A DNA stretch of 6,920 nt from Spirochaetales bacterium (lineage in GTDB: Bacteria; Spirochaetota; Spirochaetia; Sphaerochaetales; Sphaerochaetaceae). Both the position numbers and the translations under genes were made by a program. Below the pieces are notes generated by a model, which worked only from the letters and a program-made list of their open reading frames with translations, did no database searches and was not told where the DNA came from. The stretch covers positions 1 to 6,920 of the forward strand of contig JAFVFA010000087.1 in the NCBI GenBank assembly GCA_017475725.1, in the 5' to 3' direction. How positions within the stretch are numbered: the stretch's first letter is position 1; each line of letters starts with the position of its first letter. Positions 1-6,190 of the stretch are shown here, piece by piece.

Positions 1-1
1 A

Positions 2-1303
2 AGGGACATGGCAACGCTCGAGAGGCTGTACCAGTACGTCGAGAGGAACTTCCTCTATGACATAGACTACGAAGCCGTCTATGAGGCCATGGCAACAGCT
101 CTGTTCGATGCCTTGGGGGACAAGTACACCTACTATGTGGCCTCCGACGAGTCTGACGACTACTATGAAGAGGTTTCAGGTACCTATGGCGGACTCGGAA
201 TCTATTTTTCCAAGTCATATGTCGACTATCAGGACCCCGAGGATGAGAGCACACTCTATGCCCACATCACCCAGGTCTTCCCGAACACCCCTTCATCAAG
301 AGCCGGTCTGAAGGCCGGTGACTACATCATAGCGATCAACGGGGAGTCGGTTGTTGAGATGGAGGCCACGGACTGCGCCAAGCTGATGAAGGGAGAGCCA
401 GGCACGTCAGTCGAGCTCACAATCAGAAGGGGCGAGACCGATTTCACACTTGACATCGTGAGGGAGATAATCACCGTCCCGACAGTCGAGTACGAGATGA
501 TCGGAGCCTCCTCCACCGCGTACCTCAGGATCCTGGAGTTCTCCAGCAGCACCTACAAGGCAATATACGATGCCCTTGAGGACCTTGAGGCTCAGGGTAT
601 GGAGAAGCTTATAATAGACCTGAGGGACAACCCCGGCGGAGATGTGGATGCTACACTTGCGATCGCAGATCTGTTCATCTCCGACTCCACGCTCCTTTCA
701 ATCTCATACAAGGACAGTTCCAAGGACGTCACCTATGTGGCAACCGATGAGGTCTCGGTCAACCCTGAGATCGAGGTCGCCATCCTGATAAACGGCGGAA
801 CTGCCAGCTCCGCTGAGATATTCTCCTCCGCCATGAGGGATTCCGGCAGGGCAATGCTGTTCGGCGAGACCTCCTACGGAAAGGGCGTCATGCAGGTCAT
901 CTCGTCCTTCGGCCAGGGGTACACATCCATCACGACCGCAAGCTTCGTCGGGCCAAGCGGAAAGACCATACATGGCGATGGCGTGGAGCCCGATGTGGTT
1001 GTGGAGGAGGTATACGTCCTTGAGGACGAGGTCGAGGCCTACACCGCATTCATAAACGACAAGATCGCAGCGAAGTTCGTCGACGAGAACCCTGACTTCA
1101 CGGATGAGAACATCCGGAAGTTCGTGGCAGAGAACGCCGAATCCTCCGGTCTCAGGGAGGAGGTCCTCCGTCTTGTGGCAAGGAACGAGTACCTTTCAAG
1201 GCTTACCTATGACGAGACTCCTCTTGCGGACATCGTCTACGACAACGGATGCAAGGCTGCCTACGAATACCTCCAGACCTGGGAACGCGCAGTGAATCAG
1301 TAG
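2..1303 (+). CDS. S41 carboxy-terminal processing protease (CtpA/Prc family), 5' partial
   Basis: This is a serine endopeptidase that trims or degrades proteins outside the cytoplasmic membrane. Residues are counted from the ATG at position 8. Residues 1-55 match the helical pre-PDZ region. A PDZ domain follows at about 58-150, with the GGLGIYF loop at 61-67 and GLKAGDYIIAINGE at 100-113. The protease core spans about 160-330, with DLRDNPGG at 204-211. The catalytic set is visible: Ser267 in TASSAE, Lys292 in SYGKG exactly 25 residues later, and Gln296 four residues after the Lys, the same spacing as the Ser-Lys-Gln triad of CtpB. A roughly 95-residue acidic helical tail follows. Family members normally begin with a signal or membrane anchor some 50 residues before this region. 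The frame is open upstream of the ATG (codons 2-7), so the true start probably lies outside the window. A terminator follows the stop. The family is certain; the physiological substrate is unknown. Confidence 0.93.
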   Translation, partial: RDMATLERLYQYVERNFLYDIDYEAVYEAMATALFDALGDKYTYYVASDESDDYYEEVSGTYGGLGIYFSKSYVDYQDPEDESTLYAHITQVFPNTPSSRAGLKAGDYIIAINGESVVEMEATDCAKLMKGEPGTSVELTIRRGETDFTLDIVREIITVPTVEYEMIGASSTAYLRILEFSSSTYKAIYDALEDLEAQGMEKLIIDLRDNPGGDVDATLAIADLFISDSTLLSISYKDSSKDVTYVATDEVSVNPEIEVAILINGGTASSAEIFSSAMRDSGRAMLFGETSYGKGVMQVISSFGQGYTSITTASFVGPSGKTIHGDGVEPDVVVEEVYVLEDEVEAYTAFINDKIAAKFVDENPDFTDENIRKFVAENAESSGLREEVLRLVARNEYLSRLTYDETPLADIVYDNGCKAAYEYLQTWERAVNQ

Positions 1304-1330
1304 TATCCCTAGTGTGTTATGCATCAAATG

Positions 1331-1355
1331 GACCTGCCCTCGGGCAGGTCTTTCT
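1331..1355 (+). terminator. Rho-independent terminator of the S41 protease gene
   Basis: A perfect 8-bp GC-rich stem, GACCTGCC (1331-1338) and GGCAGGTC (1343-1350), closes on the tetraloop CTCG and is followed directly by TTTCT. It lies 27 bases after the protease stop codon. The T-tract is short, and the opposite strand has no T-run at the corresponding place, so termination is mainly in the plus direction. It also shields the DnaA-box region downstream from read-through. Confidence 0.8.
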
Positions 1356-1397
1356 ATAATAAGAAAATATAGGCCCGGATTCCGTGGAATGGCACAG

Positions 1398-1429
1398 TTT
1401 TGCACACACTATTGCACAAGTTATGCACA
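1398..1429 (+). promoter_or_regulatory. Left DnaA-box array (three phased TGCACA boxes)
   Basis: Three copies of TGCACA start at 1401, 1413 and 1424, giving box periods of 12 and 11 bases. The last box, TTATGCACA (1421-1429), matches the consensus TTATNCACA completely; the first two have one and two mismatches. Same orientation and one-turn spacing would place bound DnaA protomers on one face of the helix. The sequence match is direct; the binding role is inferred. Confidence 0.6.
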
Positions 1430-1500
1430 ACCTGTATTTCATACTTGTTCAAATGATAACAAAACGGGGTTACGACATCATTCCCAACTTGGTACTAATC

Positions 1501-1600
1501 ATGTGAATAGTAGAATGTAATTATATGTATTGTAAAGAGTTATTTTGGATTTGATTATCTTGCTGTTATTAAGAAGTTATATAACTTTTATTGCCTTTCT
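1501..1600. other. AT-rich segment, candidate DNA unwinding element
   Basis: Only 23 of 100 bases are G or C, falling to 16 of 80 in 1511-1590. The segment includes a perfect 14-bp palindrome, AAGTTATATAACTT (1574-1587). It lies between the two DnaA-box clusters. AT-richness alone also fits ordinary intergenic DNA; the position between boxes is what suggests unwinding. Confidence 0.4.
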
Positions 1601-1641
1601 GTAGCGGCGGTTAGAGAGTTTTCCGTTTATTGAACTGCGAG

Positions 1642-1661
1642 TTTTGCACAAGTTATCAACA
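1642..1661 (+). promoter_or_regulatory. Right DnaA-box pair overlapping the rsmE stop codon
   Basis: TTTTGCACA (1642-1650) and TTATCAACA (1653-1661), each one mismatch from TTATNCACA, are 11 bases apart and in the same orientation as the left array. The core TTGCACAAGTTAT at 1644-1656 repeats 1412-1424 exactly, and GTTTTGCACA at 1641-1650 repeats 1397-1406. The second box covers the complement of the rsmE stop codon (1656-1658). Confidence 0.5.
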
Positions 1662-2435
1662 ATCAGACTCCAATAATGTCTGAATTGCGCCTATGGCGTA
1701 AATCGAGGCAGTTTCACATCTTAGGATATTCGTTTTCAGCAATACCGCCTTGAATCCCCTATCCATGAGATGACGGCATTCGGACTCCTCCAGGCCGCCT
1801 TCCGGTCCAACGAGTATGGCGGTGCAGCCCTTGAACCCCATGACGCAGGAGCATAGGTCCGACTGGTCCTCCTGGAGGGACACCTGGTGAAGGACCAGAC
1901 CCAGGGTGGGCATGCCGTCGCTCCTGGCGGCAAGGTCATCCGGCACATCCTTTATGTCTATCACTCCGTCAACCTTTGTGGGGACCACCGAACCGCTCTG
2001 CTGTATGGCCTCGGTGACTATGGCATCATATCTGGAGAGCCTGGAGTCCTCCTTTCCCTCGAGATTGGCGATGCAGTTCCTGCTTTTCACCAGAACGATG
2101 TCCCGTACACCGGCTTCAGTGGCCTTTTTTATGATCTCATCGGCCTTTCTCCCTTTCGGAAGGCACTGGTAGAGGATGATGGGTTTGAGGGGCCTCTGCT
2201 GCGGAAGGGCATCCGTGACTGCCTTTGCCTCCTGTGCTTTGGAGGCAGAGAGCGTGCAGCTTCCTTTCCCTATGGCCTCGATCCTGAGGTCCCAGAGTCC
2301 GCCTTCGCGGTCACGCCCCATCATGTCCTGTCCCTCCTTCAGCCGAAGGGCGTTCACAAGGTAGTTGTAGTCCTTGCCTGTGAGGACCAGCGAGCTCTCG
2401 CCCTTGAATGTTCGTGGAAGAAGAAACAGTCTCAT
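1656..2435 (-). CDS. rsmE: 16S rRNA (uracil(1498)-N(3))-methyltransferase RsmE
   Basis: RsmE methylates N3 of U1498 in helix 44 of 16S rRNA on the assembled 30S subunit, using S-adenosylmethionine, in the cytoplasm. The 259-residue protein has the N-terminal PUA-like domain (about 1-75, with GKDYNYLVNALRLKEG at 20-35) and a C-terminal SPOUT domain. Family motifs are KGRKADEIIKKATEAGV (94-110), EAIQQSG (143-149), GPEGG (210-214) and ILRCETA (237-243); the last two form the knotted cofactor site. Length is normal for the family. The start at 2435 is chosen because MRLFLLPRTF aligns with family N-termini. A longer frame from an ATG at 2507 would add 24 residues unlike the family and read through the promoter. 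There is no Shine-Dalgarno site before the ATG, consistent with a leaderless message. It is transcribed divergently from the GH2 gene and ends inside the DnaA-box pair. Confidence 0.93.
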   Translation of the reverse strand: MRLFLLPRTFKGESSLVLTGKDYNYLVNALRLKEGQDMMGRDREGGLWDLRIEAIGKGSCTLSASKAQEAKAVTDALPQQRPLKPIILYQCLPKGRKADEIIKKATEAGVRDIVLVKSRNCIANLEGKEDSRLSRYDAIVTEAIQQSGSVVPTKVDGVIDIKDVPDDLAARSDGMPTLGLVLHQVSLQEDQSDLCSCVMGFKGCTAILVGPEGGLEESECRHLMDRGFKAVLLKTNILRCETASIYAIGAIQTLLESDC

Positions 2436-2442
2436 GGCAAAG

Positions 2443-2471
2443 ATTATGGGGCAATTCGTTGTTTTAAACAA
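2443..2471 (-). promoter_or_regulatory. Candidate rsmE promoter, leaderless type
   Basis: On the minus strand, TTGTTT (2471-2466, 3/6 to the -35 consensus) is followed after 17 bases by CATAAT (2448-2443, 5/6 to the -10). Only 7 bases (CTTTGCC) separate the -10 from the ATG at 2435, so transcription would begin at or next to the A of the start codon. The -35 is weak; the -10 and optimal spacing are the main support. Confidence 0.45.
2459..2471. repeat. 13-bp inverted repeat in the divergent rsmE/GH2 promoter region
   Basis: TTGTTT (2459-2464) and AAACAA (2466-2471) are perfect inverted arms around a single central T. The right arm coincides with the candidate -35 of rsmE. It could be an operator half-site pair, or simply the result of symmetric -35-like sequences. 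Confidence 0.35.
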
Positions 2472-2480
2472 TCTTCTTTG

Positions 2481-2489
2481 TGCTATTCT
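2481..2489 (+). promoter_or_regulatory. Possible extended -10 element for the GH2 gene
   Basis: TGCTATTCT combines an extended -10 TG motif with TATTCT (4/6 to TATAAT), 36 bases before the GH2 start codon. The nearest -35-like sequence, TTGTTT at 2459-2464, is 19 bases away, longer than the usual 17. This is a weak candidate by itself. Confidence 0.25.
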
Positions 2490-2516
2490 TCTACATGAAG
2501 GCTGCATTGCCCTTTT

Positions 2517-2522
2517 GGAGGT
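2517..2522 (+). promoter_or_regulatory. Shine-Dalgarno site of the GH2 gene
   Basis: GGAGGT ends three bases before the ATG at 2526, fixing that start. The spacing is on the short side. It shows the organism does use Shine-Dalgarno initiation, in contrast to the rsmE and symporter starts. Confidence 0.75.
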
Positions 2523-2525
2523 GTC

Positions 2526-4190
2526 ATGTCAGAGAGAATCCCGCTTGCAGAGTATCCAAGGCCGCAGATGGTGCGCGACAGCTATCTTTGTCTGAACGGC
2601 AGATGGGAACTCAGGTTCCTTTCCGATGGAGATGATGCAAAGCCCATGCCCATAATGGTGCCGTACTCCCCGGAATCCGAGTACAGCGGGGTGAACCGGA
2701 CCCTTCAGGCCCATGAGACCATGCTCTACAGCCGCCACGTGGATTTCCCTGATGTGGATTTCTCCAAGGAGAGGCTGCTGCTCCATTTCGGAGCCGTTGA
2801 CTACCGGGCCGTGGTCTTCATCGACAAGGAGCCTGTGTTCGAGCATGTCGGAGGCTATCTTCCGTTCTCGATTGAGGTCTTCAGGGCATCGTTCGACCTG
2901 GATGTCAGCGTCCAGGATCCCGGGGATACAAAGGAGATCTCCAGAGGGAAGCAGAGCTCGACCCCCGGTGGCATCTGGTACCCCAAGACAAGCGGGATAT
3001 GGCAGACCGTGTGGATGGAGAAGGTTCCCATCAACCACATCAATGACATAGAGATCAGACCGAACCTGAAGGGTTTCTCCCTGAAGGTGAACATGTCCGG
3101 GTCGGATTGCCAAGCCACGGTCTCTATCTGCGGACGGGATGTTCCGGTCAAGACGGGGGAGGAGACCTTCATTGAGATCCAGGACCCTCATCTCTGGAGC
3201 CCGGAGGACCCATATCTCTACGATTTCAGCGTTACCGCCGGGAGTGACAGAATCACATCATATGTGGGTCTCAGGACCTTTGGGGTCGGCCCTGACAGGG
3301 ATGGCGTCAAGCGCCTTCTTCTGAACGGAAAGCCCTATTTCCACCACGGGCTTTTGGACCAGGGCTATTTCAAGGGTGGATTCTACACCCCGATGTCCGA
3401 CAAGGAGTTTGTCGACGACATCTCCAGGATGAAGGCCATGGGCTTCAACACCCTCAGAAAGCACATCAAGGTTGAGCCTTTGAGATGGTATCACCACTGC
3501 GACCGCCTGGGAATGCTCGTCTGGCAGGACATGGTTTCCGGAGGGGGGAGGTACAGACCCATGGTGATCTCCAGCCCTCTGGTTCTTGGATCCTTCCTGA
3601 AGGATGATGAATACGTGAAGTTCGCACGTGAGGACGCTGACGAGCGCAAGGTCTTCGAGGACGAGTGCTACGGCACAGTCATGACCCTGTTCAACTGCAC
3701 CAGCATCGCCATGTGGGTGCCGTTCAACGAGGGCTGGGGGCAGTTCGACTCGAGGCGCATCTCGGAGAACATCCAGGCCATTGACCCGAGCAGGACCATT
3801 GACCACGCCTCGGGCTGGCATGACCAGGGGATAGGGGACATAAGGAGCCTGCATGTCTACTTCCGGCCGTACCGCTTCAGAAAGGACCGCCTTGGGCGTG
3901 CCGTCCTTCTGACGGAGTTCGGCGGCTATGGGATGGACACCAACACCACAGCCAAGAAGGCCTTCACCTACAGGCGATACAGGAGCAGAGAGGAGCTCAC
4001 CAGGGCAATCGTGAGACTTTACGAGAAGCAGATAATCCCCGCAAAGCGCAAGGGCCTTGCCGCAAGCATCTACACTCAGGTCTCTGATGTGGAGCAGGAG
4101 GTCAACGGCCTTCTGACCTATGACAGAAGCACGTTGAAGGTTAATGCCGAGGAGATCCTTGAAATGTCCAGGAGGCTTCTTACAGAATGA
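2526..4190 (+). CDS. Glycoside hydrolase family 2 enzyme (beta-glycosidase), compact cytoplasmic form
   Basis: This 554-residue enzyme should hydrolyse a terminal beta-glycosidic bond by the retaining mechanism. Domain order is typical of GH2: an N-terminal jelly-roll sugar-binding domain (about 15-165; LNGRWELRF at 23-31, SGIWQTVWME at 156-165), an Ig-like beta-sandwich (about 170-255), then the catalytic TIM barrel (about 262-554), opening with LLLNGKPYFHHG (264-275). Family residues are present: Asn401-Glu402 in VPFNEGWGQFD as the acid/base, and Glu464 in LLTEFGGYG as the nucleophile. No signal peptide is seen, so it probably acts on imported sugars or oligosaccharides. At 554 residues it is short, lacking the extra C-terminal domains of LacZ-type enzymes. 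Galactosidase, glucuronidase and mannosidase activities cannot be told apart from the sequence. The start is supported by GGAGGT. The last 11 bases overlap the convergent membrane-protein gene. Confidence 0.9.
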   Translation: MSERIPLAEYPRPQMVRDSYLCLNGRWELRFLSDGDDAKPMPIMVPYSPESEYSGVNRTLQAHETMLYSRHVDFPDVDFSKERLLLHFGAVDYRAVVFIDKEPVFEHVGGYLPFSIEVFRASFDLDVSVQDPGDTKEISRGKQSSTPGGIWYPKTSGIWQTVWMEKVPINHINDIEIRPNLKGFSLKVNMSGSDCQATVSICGRDVPVKTGEETFIEIQDPHLWSPEDPYLYDFSVTAGSDRITSYVGLRTFGVGPDRDGVKRLLLNGKPYFHHGLLDQGYFKGGFYTPMSDKEFVDDISRMKAMGFNTLRKHIKVEPLRWYHHCDRLGMLVWQDMVSGGGRYRPMVISSPLVLGSFLKDDEYVKFAREDADERKVFEDECYGTVMTLFNCTSIAMWVPFNEGWGQFDSRRISENIQAIDPSRTIDHASGWHDQGIGDIRSLHVYFRPYRFRKDRLGRAVLLTEFGGYGMDTNTTAKKAFTYRRYRSREELTRAIVRLYEKQIIPAKRKGLAASIYTQVSDVEQEVNGLLTYDRSTLKVNAEEILEMSRRLLTE

Positions 4191-4917
4191 CGGAGTTGCG
4201 CAGAGTGAGGATCATGCTGATGATCGCACCCAGCACGAAGAGACCTGACCCGACAAGGGATATGATCTGGTTGTCGTAGATCATCGCGTAGTTCCCGAGC
4301 AGCATCATGATGGTGGAGACATGCCTCAGCGTTCCCACGCTTGTGGATTCAGAGAAGGCCAGGATCATGTTGCTCAGCACGCTTATGGTGCAGAACGACG
4401 TCACCAGCAGATAAGGTGCCTTCAGATCCCAGACCCCTGCAATGTCCTGTGTGGCGGGGATCATTATCGAGAGGAACAGGCATCCGGTCATGCCGAAGAC
4501 CATGAACCTTGAGACTGCGCTGTGGTCATTGTTCTGGTAGTTGATGGCATAGCCTGTCAGCAGGAAGTACACCATGAACTGCGCAAACAGATGCAGTCTG
4601 ACGCTGACCCTTGCGGGAAGGATGCTCCAGCCTGTGAGCTCCGAGAACACTGAGAGGATCTTGAGCTCGACTATGGTCATGAAGAGCATGAAGAGCATTA
4701 TGAACGGGTTGCCAGGATTGAAGTTCGAGACGCTTGTCGTGTAGTAGCTTATGGTGAGCAGGAAGAGCACTGCGGCCCTGACGACAGTCTGGATGAAGGG
4801 TCTGCTGACAGACCATTCCTCCGTCACGACTATGCCGTAGACGCACACTCCGACAATGATTGCCAAGCATATGACCTGGAGAAACAGTGTGAGGATGCGC
4901 AGAAGCTTGCTGTTCAT
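4180..4917 (-). CDS. Uncharacterised 8-helix membrane protein, coupled to the symporter
   Basis: I do not recognise this 245-residue protein. It is almost entirely membrane-embedded, with about eight predicted helices near residues 8-31, 43-61, 70-92, 109-126, 137-156, 166-188, 198-214 and 217-240. The N-terminus (MNSKLLRIL) is weakly basic, and loops are short; the longest polar stretch is NYQNNDHSAVSR (126-137). No catalytic motif, nucleotide site or sensor domain is evident. Its ATG overlaps the stop of the upstream symporter gene by one base (TGATG), with a weak AGGGA nine bases before the ATG inside the symporter, so the two should be translationally coupled and co-transcribed. That suggests, but does not prove, a role with the transporter. 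Its 3' end overlaps the convergent GH2 gene by 11 bases. Confidence 0.85.
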   Translation of the reverse strand: MNSKLLRILTLFLQVICLAIIVGVCVYGIVVTEEWSVSRPFIQTVVRAAVLFLLTISYYTTSVSNFNPGNPFIMLFMLFMTIVELKILSVFSELTGWSILPARVSVRLHLFAQFMVYFLLTGYAINYQNNDHSAVSRFMVFGMTGCLFLSIMIPATQDIAGVWDLKAPYLLVTSFCTISVLSNMILAFSESTSVGTLRHVSTIMMLLGNYAMIYDNQIISLVGSGLFVLGAIISMILTLRNSVIL

Positions 4918-6182
4918 CAGATGTTGTCCCTGTCTCTGATGTAGCAGTCAGCCTTGAGGTTCACTGCGGTGAAGCTTGCTCCGAGACCAGCAAGGAAGAT
5001 GTCGAACATCGTGGCCACTCCGTTGAGAAGCGGCAGCAGCCCTATGATGGCGAACTCGGCACCGGAGACGTTGACCTTGAGAAGACCAAGTGCGAAGGCG
5101 CTGGCGAACACGACCTCTCCACCCGCATGCAGGCAGCAGAGGAAGCTGGCCAGTGTGCACGCTATCGCGATGGTGAATGACTGGACCACGTTCGGCATGG
5201 AGCCGTTCAGGGCATAGACGAGTGAGCATGTGCAGAGGGTGGAGACCATTGCGCTTCCACCCTTTGTGATGATGCTGTGCAGGGGAAGTGTTGTGGAGAC
5301 CACGTTCTTCTGGATGCCGAGGTTGATGCGGCAGTCCGTGTAGAGGGAGGTCTGGCTGAACAGGTAGTTCGTTGAGAAGAAGGCTGCACATCCTGCGGAG
5401 ACAAGCCTGAGAATCTGTCTGTATGGGTTTCTCCTGAAACCTGTTGCGATGGCGTAGATTAGGGGAAGCAGCACCAGAAGCGTGCCGAAACCTGCAATCA
5501 CGAACATCACGACGAACCTCCACGACTCGAAGACCGTGCCGTCTGTCCAGAGCTTGTCATACCATGTTCCTGAGATGAAGAAGATTGCGATCCATAGGAG
5601 TCTGGCAACCTGCTTTGCAAGGCGGAACATCACCTCGCTGAGGGAGTTGATCGTTATGTAGGCCGGTCTGATGACCTCTGACGTCGGTCTGATGGCATAG
5701 CCGAAGATCAGGGCTGCAAAGAGAACCGGCAGAAGGCAGTCACTTGACCTTATGAGGTTGACGAAGGCGTTGATGGAGAGCGGGTTTGCGTTCTGGATCC
5801 TCTCCATTGTCGTGGCCGAGAGCTCCTGGTAGATCACGGCAGCCTGCTCCGCCGTCTCGGGGACCGTGGAGGTCGTGGGGAATGCTGCAGGGAAGATTCT
5901 GAAAGCCAGAACTCCGATGCATGCGAATGCAGCTGATGTGAAAAGGGCCCAGAAGATGGTGGACAGCCAGGTGAAGCCCGTGCGGCCGGACTTCCTTGTA
6001 AGGGAGGCGGTTCCTGACATCATGGAGACAAAGACAAGTGGGAAGACTATGAAAATCCCAAGCTTCATGACAATCTCGGTCATGAAGGTTATGAATGGCA
6101 CGAACCCCGCCGTGTCCTTCAATACAAGCTCAAATGCCAAACCCATGGCAGCCGCTGCCAAATAAGTCAACCAAGTCTTCAT
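4917..6182 (-). CDS. Divergent SDF-family (dicarboxylate/amino acid:cation symporter-like) transporter
   Basis: This 421-residue inner-membrane protein has the length and helix layout of the GltP/GltPh family. Helix 1 begins at residue 4; helix 2 spans about 36-56. The HP1/TM7 region (268-320) contains TTLPLHSIITKGGSAM at 297-312, aligning with the family's TLPL...NMDGTA segment. The HP2 region is about 344-368, and TM8 is about 380-408. Key positions differ. The TM7 NMDGT motif is TKGGS (306-310), so both sodium-binding Asn and Asp are absent and a Lys is present. The serine-rich HP1 motif is reduced to FSQTS (275-279). TM8 has no Arg and only one acidic residue (Asp394), so the Arg that binds acidic substrates in GltPh is missing. 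Transport is likely, but substrate and coupling ion are unknown. The start is set by the first ATG, 8 bases after a TATAAT, with no Shine-Dalgarno site. It is first gene of a pair with the 8-helix protein. Confidence 0.85.
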   Translation of the reverse strand: MKTWLTYLAAAAMGLAFELVLKDTAGFVPFITFMTEIVMKLGIFIVFPLVFVSMMSGTASLTRKSGRTGFTWLSTIFWALFTSAAFACIGVLAFRIFPAAFPTTSTVPETAEQAAVIYQELSATTMERIQNANPLSINAFVNLIRSSDCLLPVLFAALIFGYAIRPTSEVIRPAYITINSLSEVMFRLAKQVARLLWIAIFFISGTWYDKLWTDGTVFESWRFVVMFVIAGFGTLLVLLPLIYAIATGFRRNPYRQILRLVSAGCAAFFSTNYLFSQTSLYTDCRINLGIQKNVVSTTLPLHSIITKGGSAMVSTLCTCSLVYALNGSMPNVVQSFTIAIACTLASFLCCLHAGGEVVFASAFALGLLKVNVSGAEFAIIGLLPLLNGVATMFDIFLAGLGASFTAVNLKADCYIRDRDNI

Positions 6183-6190
6183 GGTACAAA

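Larger units (their letters stand above)
1304..1661. other. Candidate replication origin or DnaA-binding locus in a convergent intergenic gap
   Basis: No gene is visible in the 352 bases between the protease stop and the rsmE stop. The region holds six 9-mers resembling the DnaA box TTATNCACA. On the plus strand these are TTTTGCACA at 1398 (8/9), TATTGCACA at 1410 (7/9), TTATGCACA at 1421 (9/9), TTTTGCACA at 1642 (8/9) and TTATCAACA at 1653 (8/9). On the minus strand there is CTATTCACA at 1502-1510 (8/9). Spacings within clusters are 11-12 bases, about one helical turn. Between the clusters, 1501-1600 contains only 23 G or C, against about 55% GC in the flanking genes, so it could serve as an unwinding element. 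Box clusters plus an AT-rich segment are the classic origin layout. No dnaA, dnaN or gidA gene is in view, so a DnaA-titration or regulatory locus is an alternative. Confidence 0.5.

Noticed and set aside
1398..1429. CRISPR-like or simple tandem repeat reading of the TGCACA copies
   Set aside because: The units are only 9-10 bases with 2-3 base gaps, far below CRISPR repeat and spacer sizes, and they match the DnaA-box consensus better.
1314..1520. 68-codon plus-strand frame in the convergent gap
   Set aside because: It starts by the terminator and reads through the hairpin and the DnaA-box array; no Shine-Dalgarno site and no protein-like composition.
1887..2498. 203-codon open frame on the plus strand opposite rsmE
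   Set aside because: It lies antisense to a well-supported rsmE gene with intact family motifs, shows no family resemblance and reads through the divergent promoter region.
2436..2507. Longer rsmE start at 2507
   Set aside because: The extra 24 residues do not resemble RsmE N-termini, and they run over the promoter; the Met at 2435 begins the conserved MRLFLLP segment.
2529..3191. 220-codon minus-strand frame within the GH2 gene
   Set aside because: It is a codon-bias shadow of the GH2 coding strand; its translation has no recognisable domain and no Shine-Dalgarno site.
3258..3854. 198-codon minus-strand frame opposite the GH2 catalytic barrel
   Set aside because: It overlaps the conserved GH2 catalytic region, and its composition is what a shadow frame would give.
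4948..5523. 191-codon minus-strand frame inside the symporter gene
   Set aside because: It is the same strand, different frame, as a clear membrane transporter; the product is Arg/His-rich low-complexity typical of a frame shadow.
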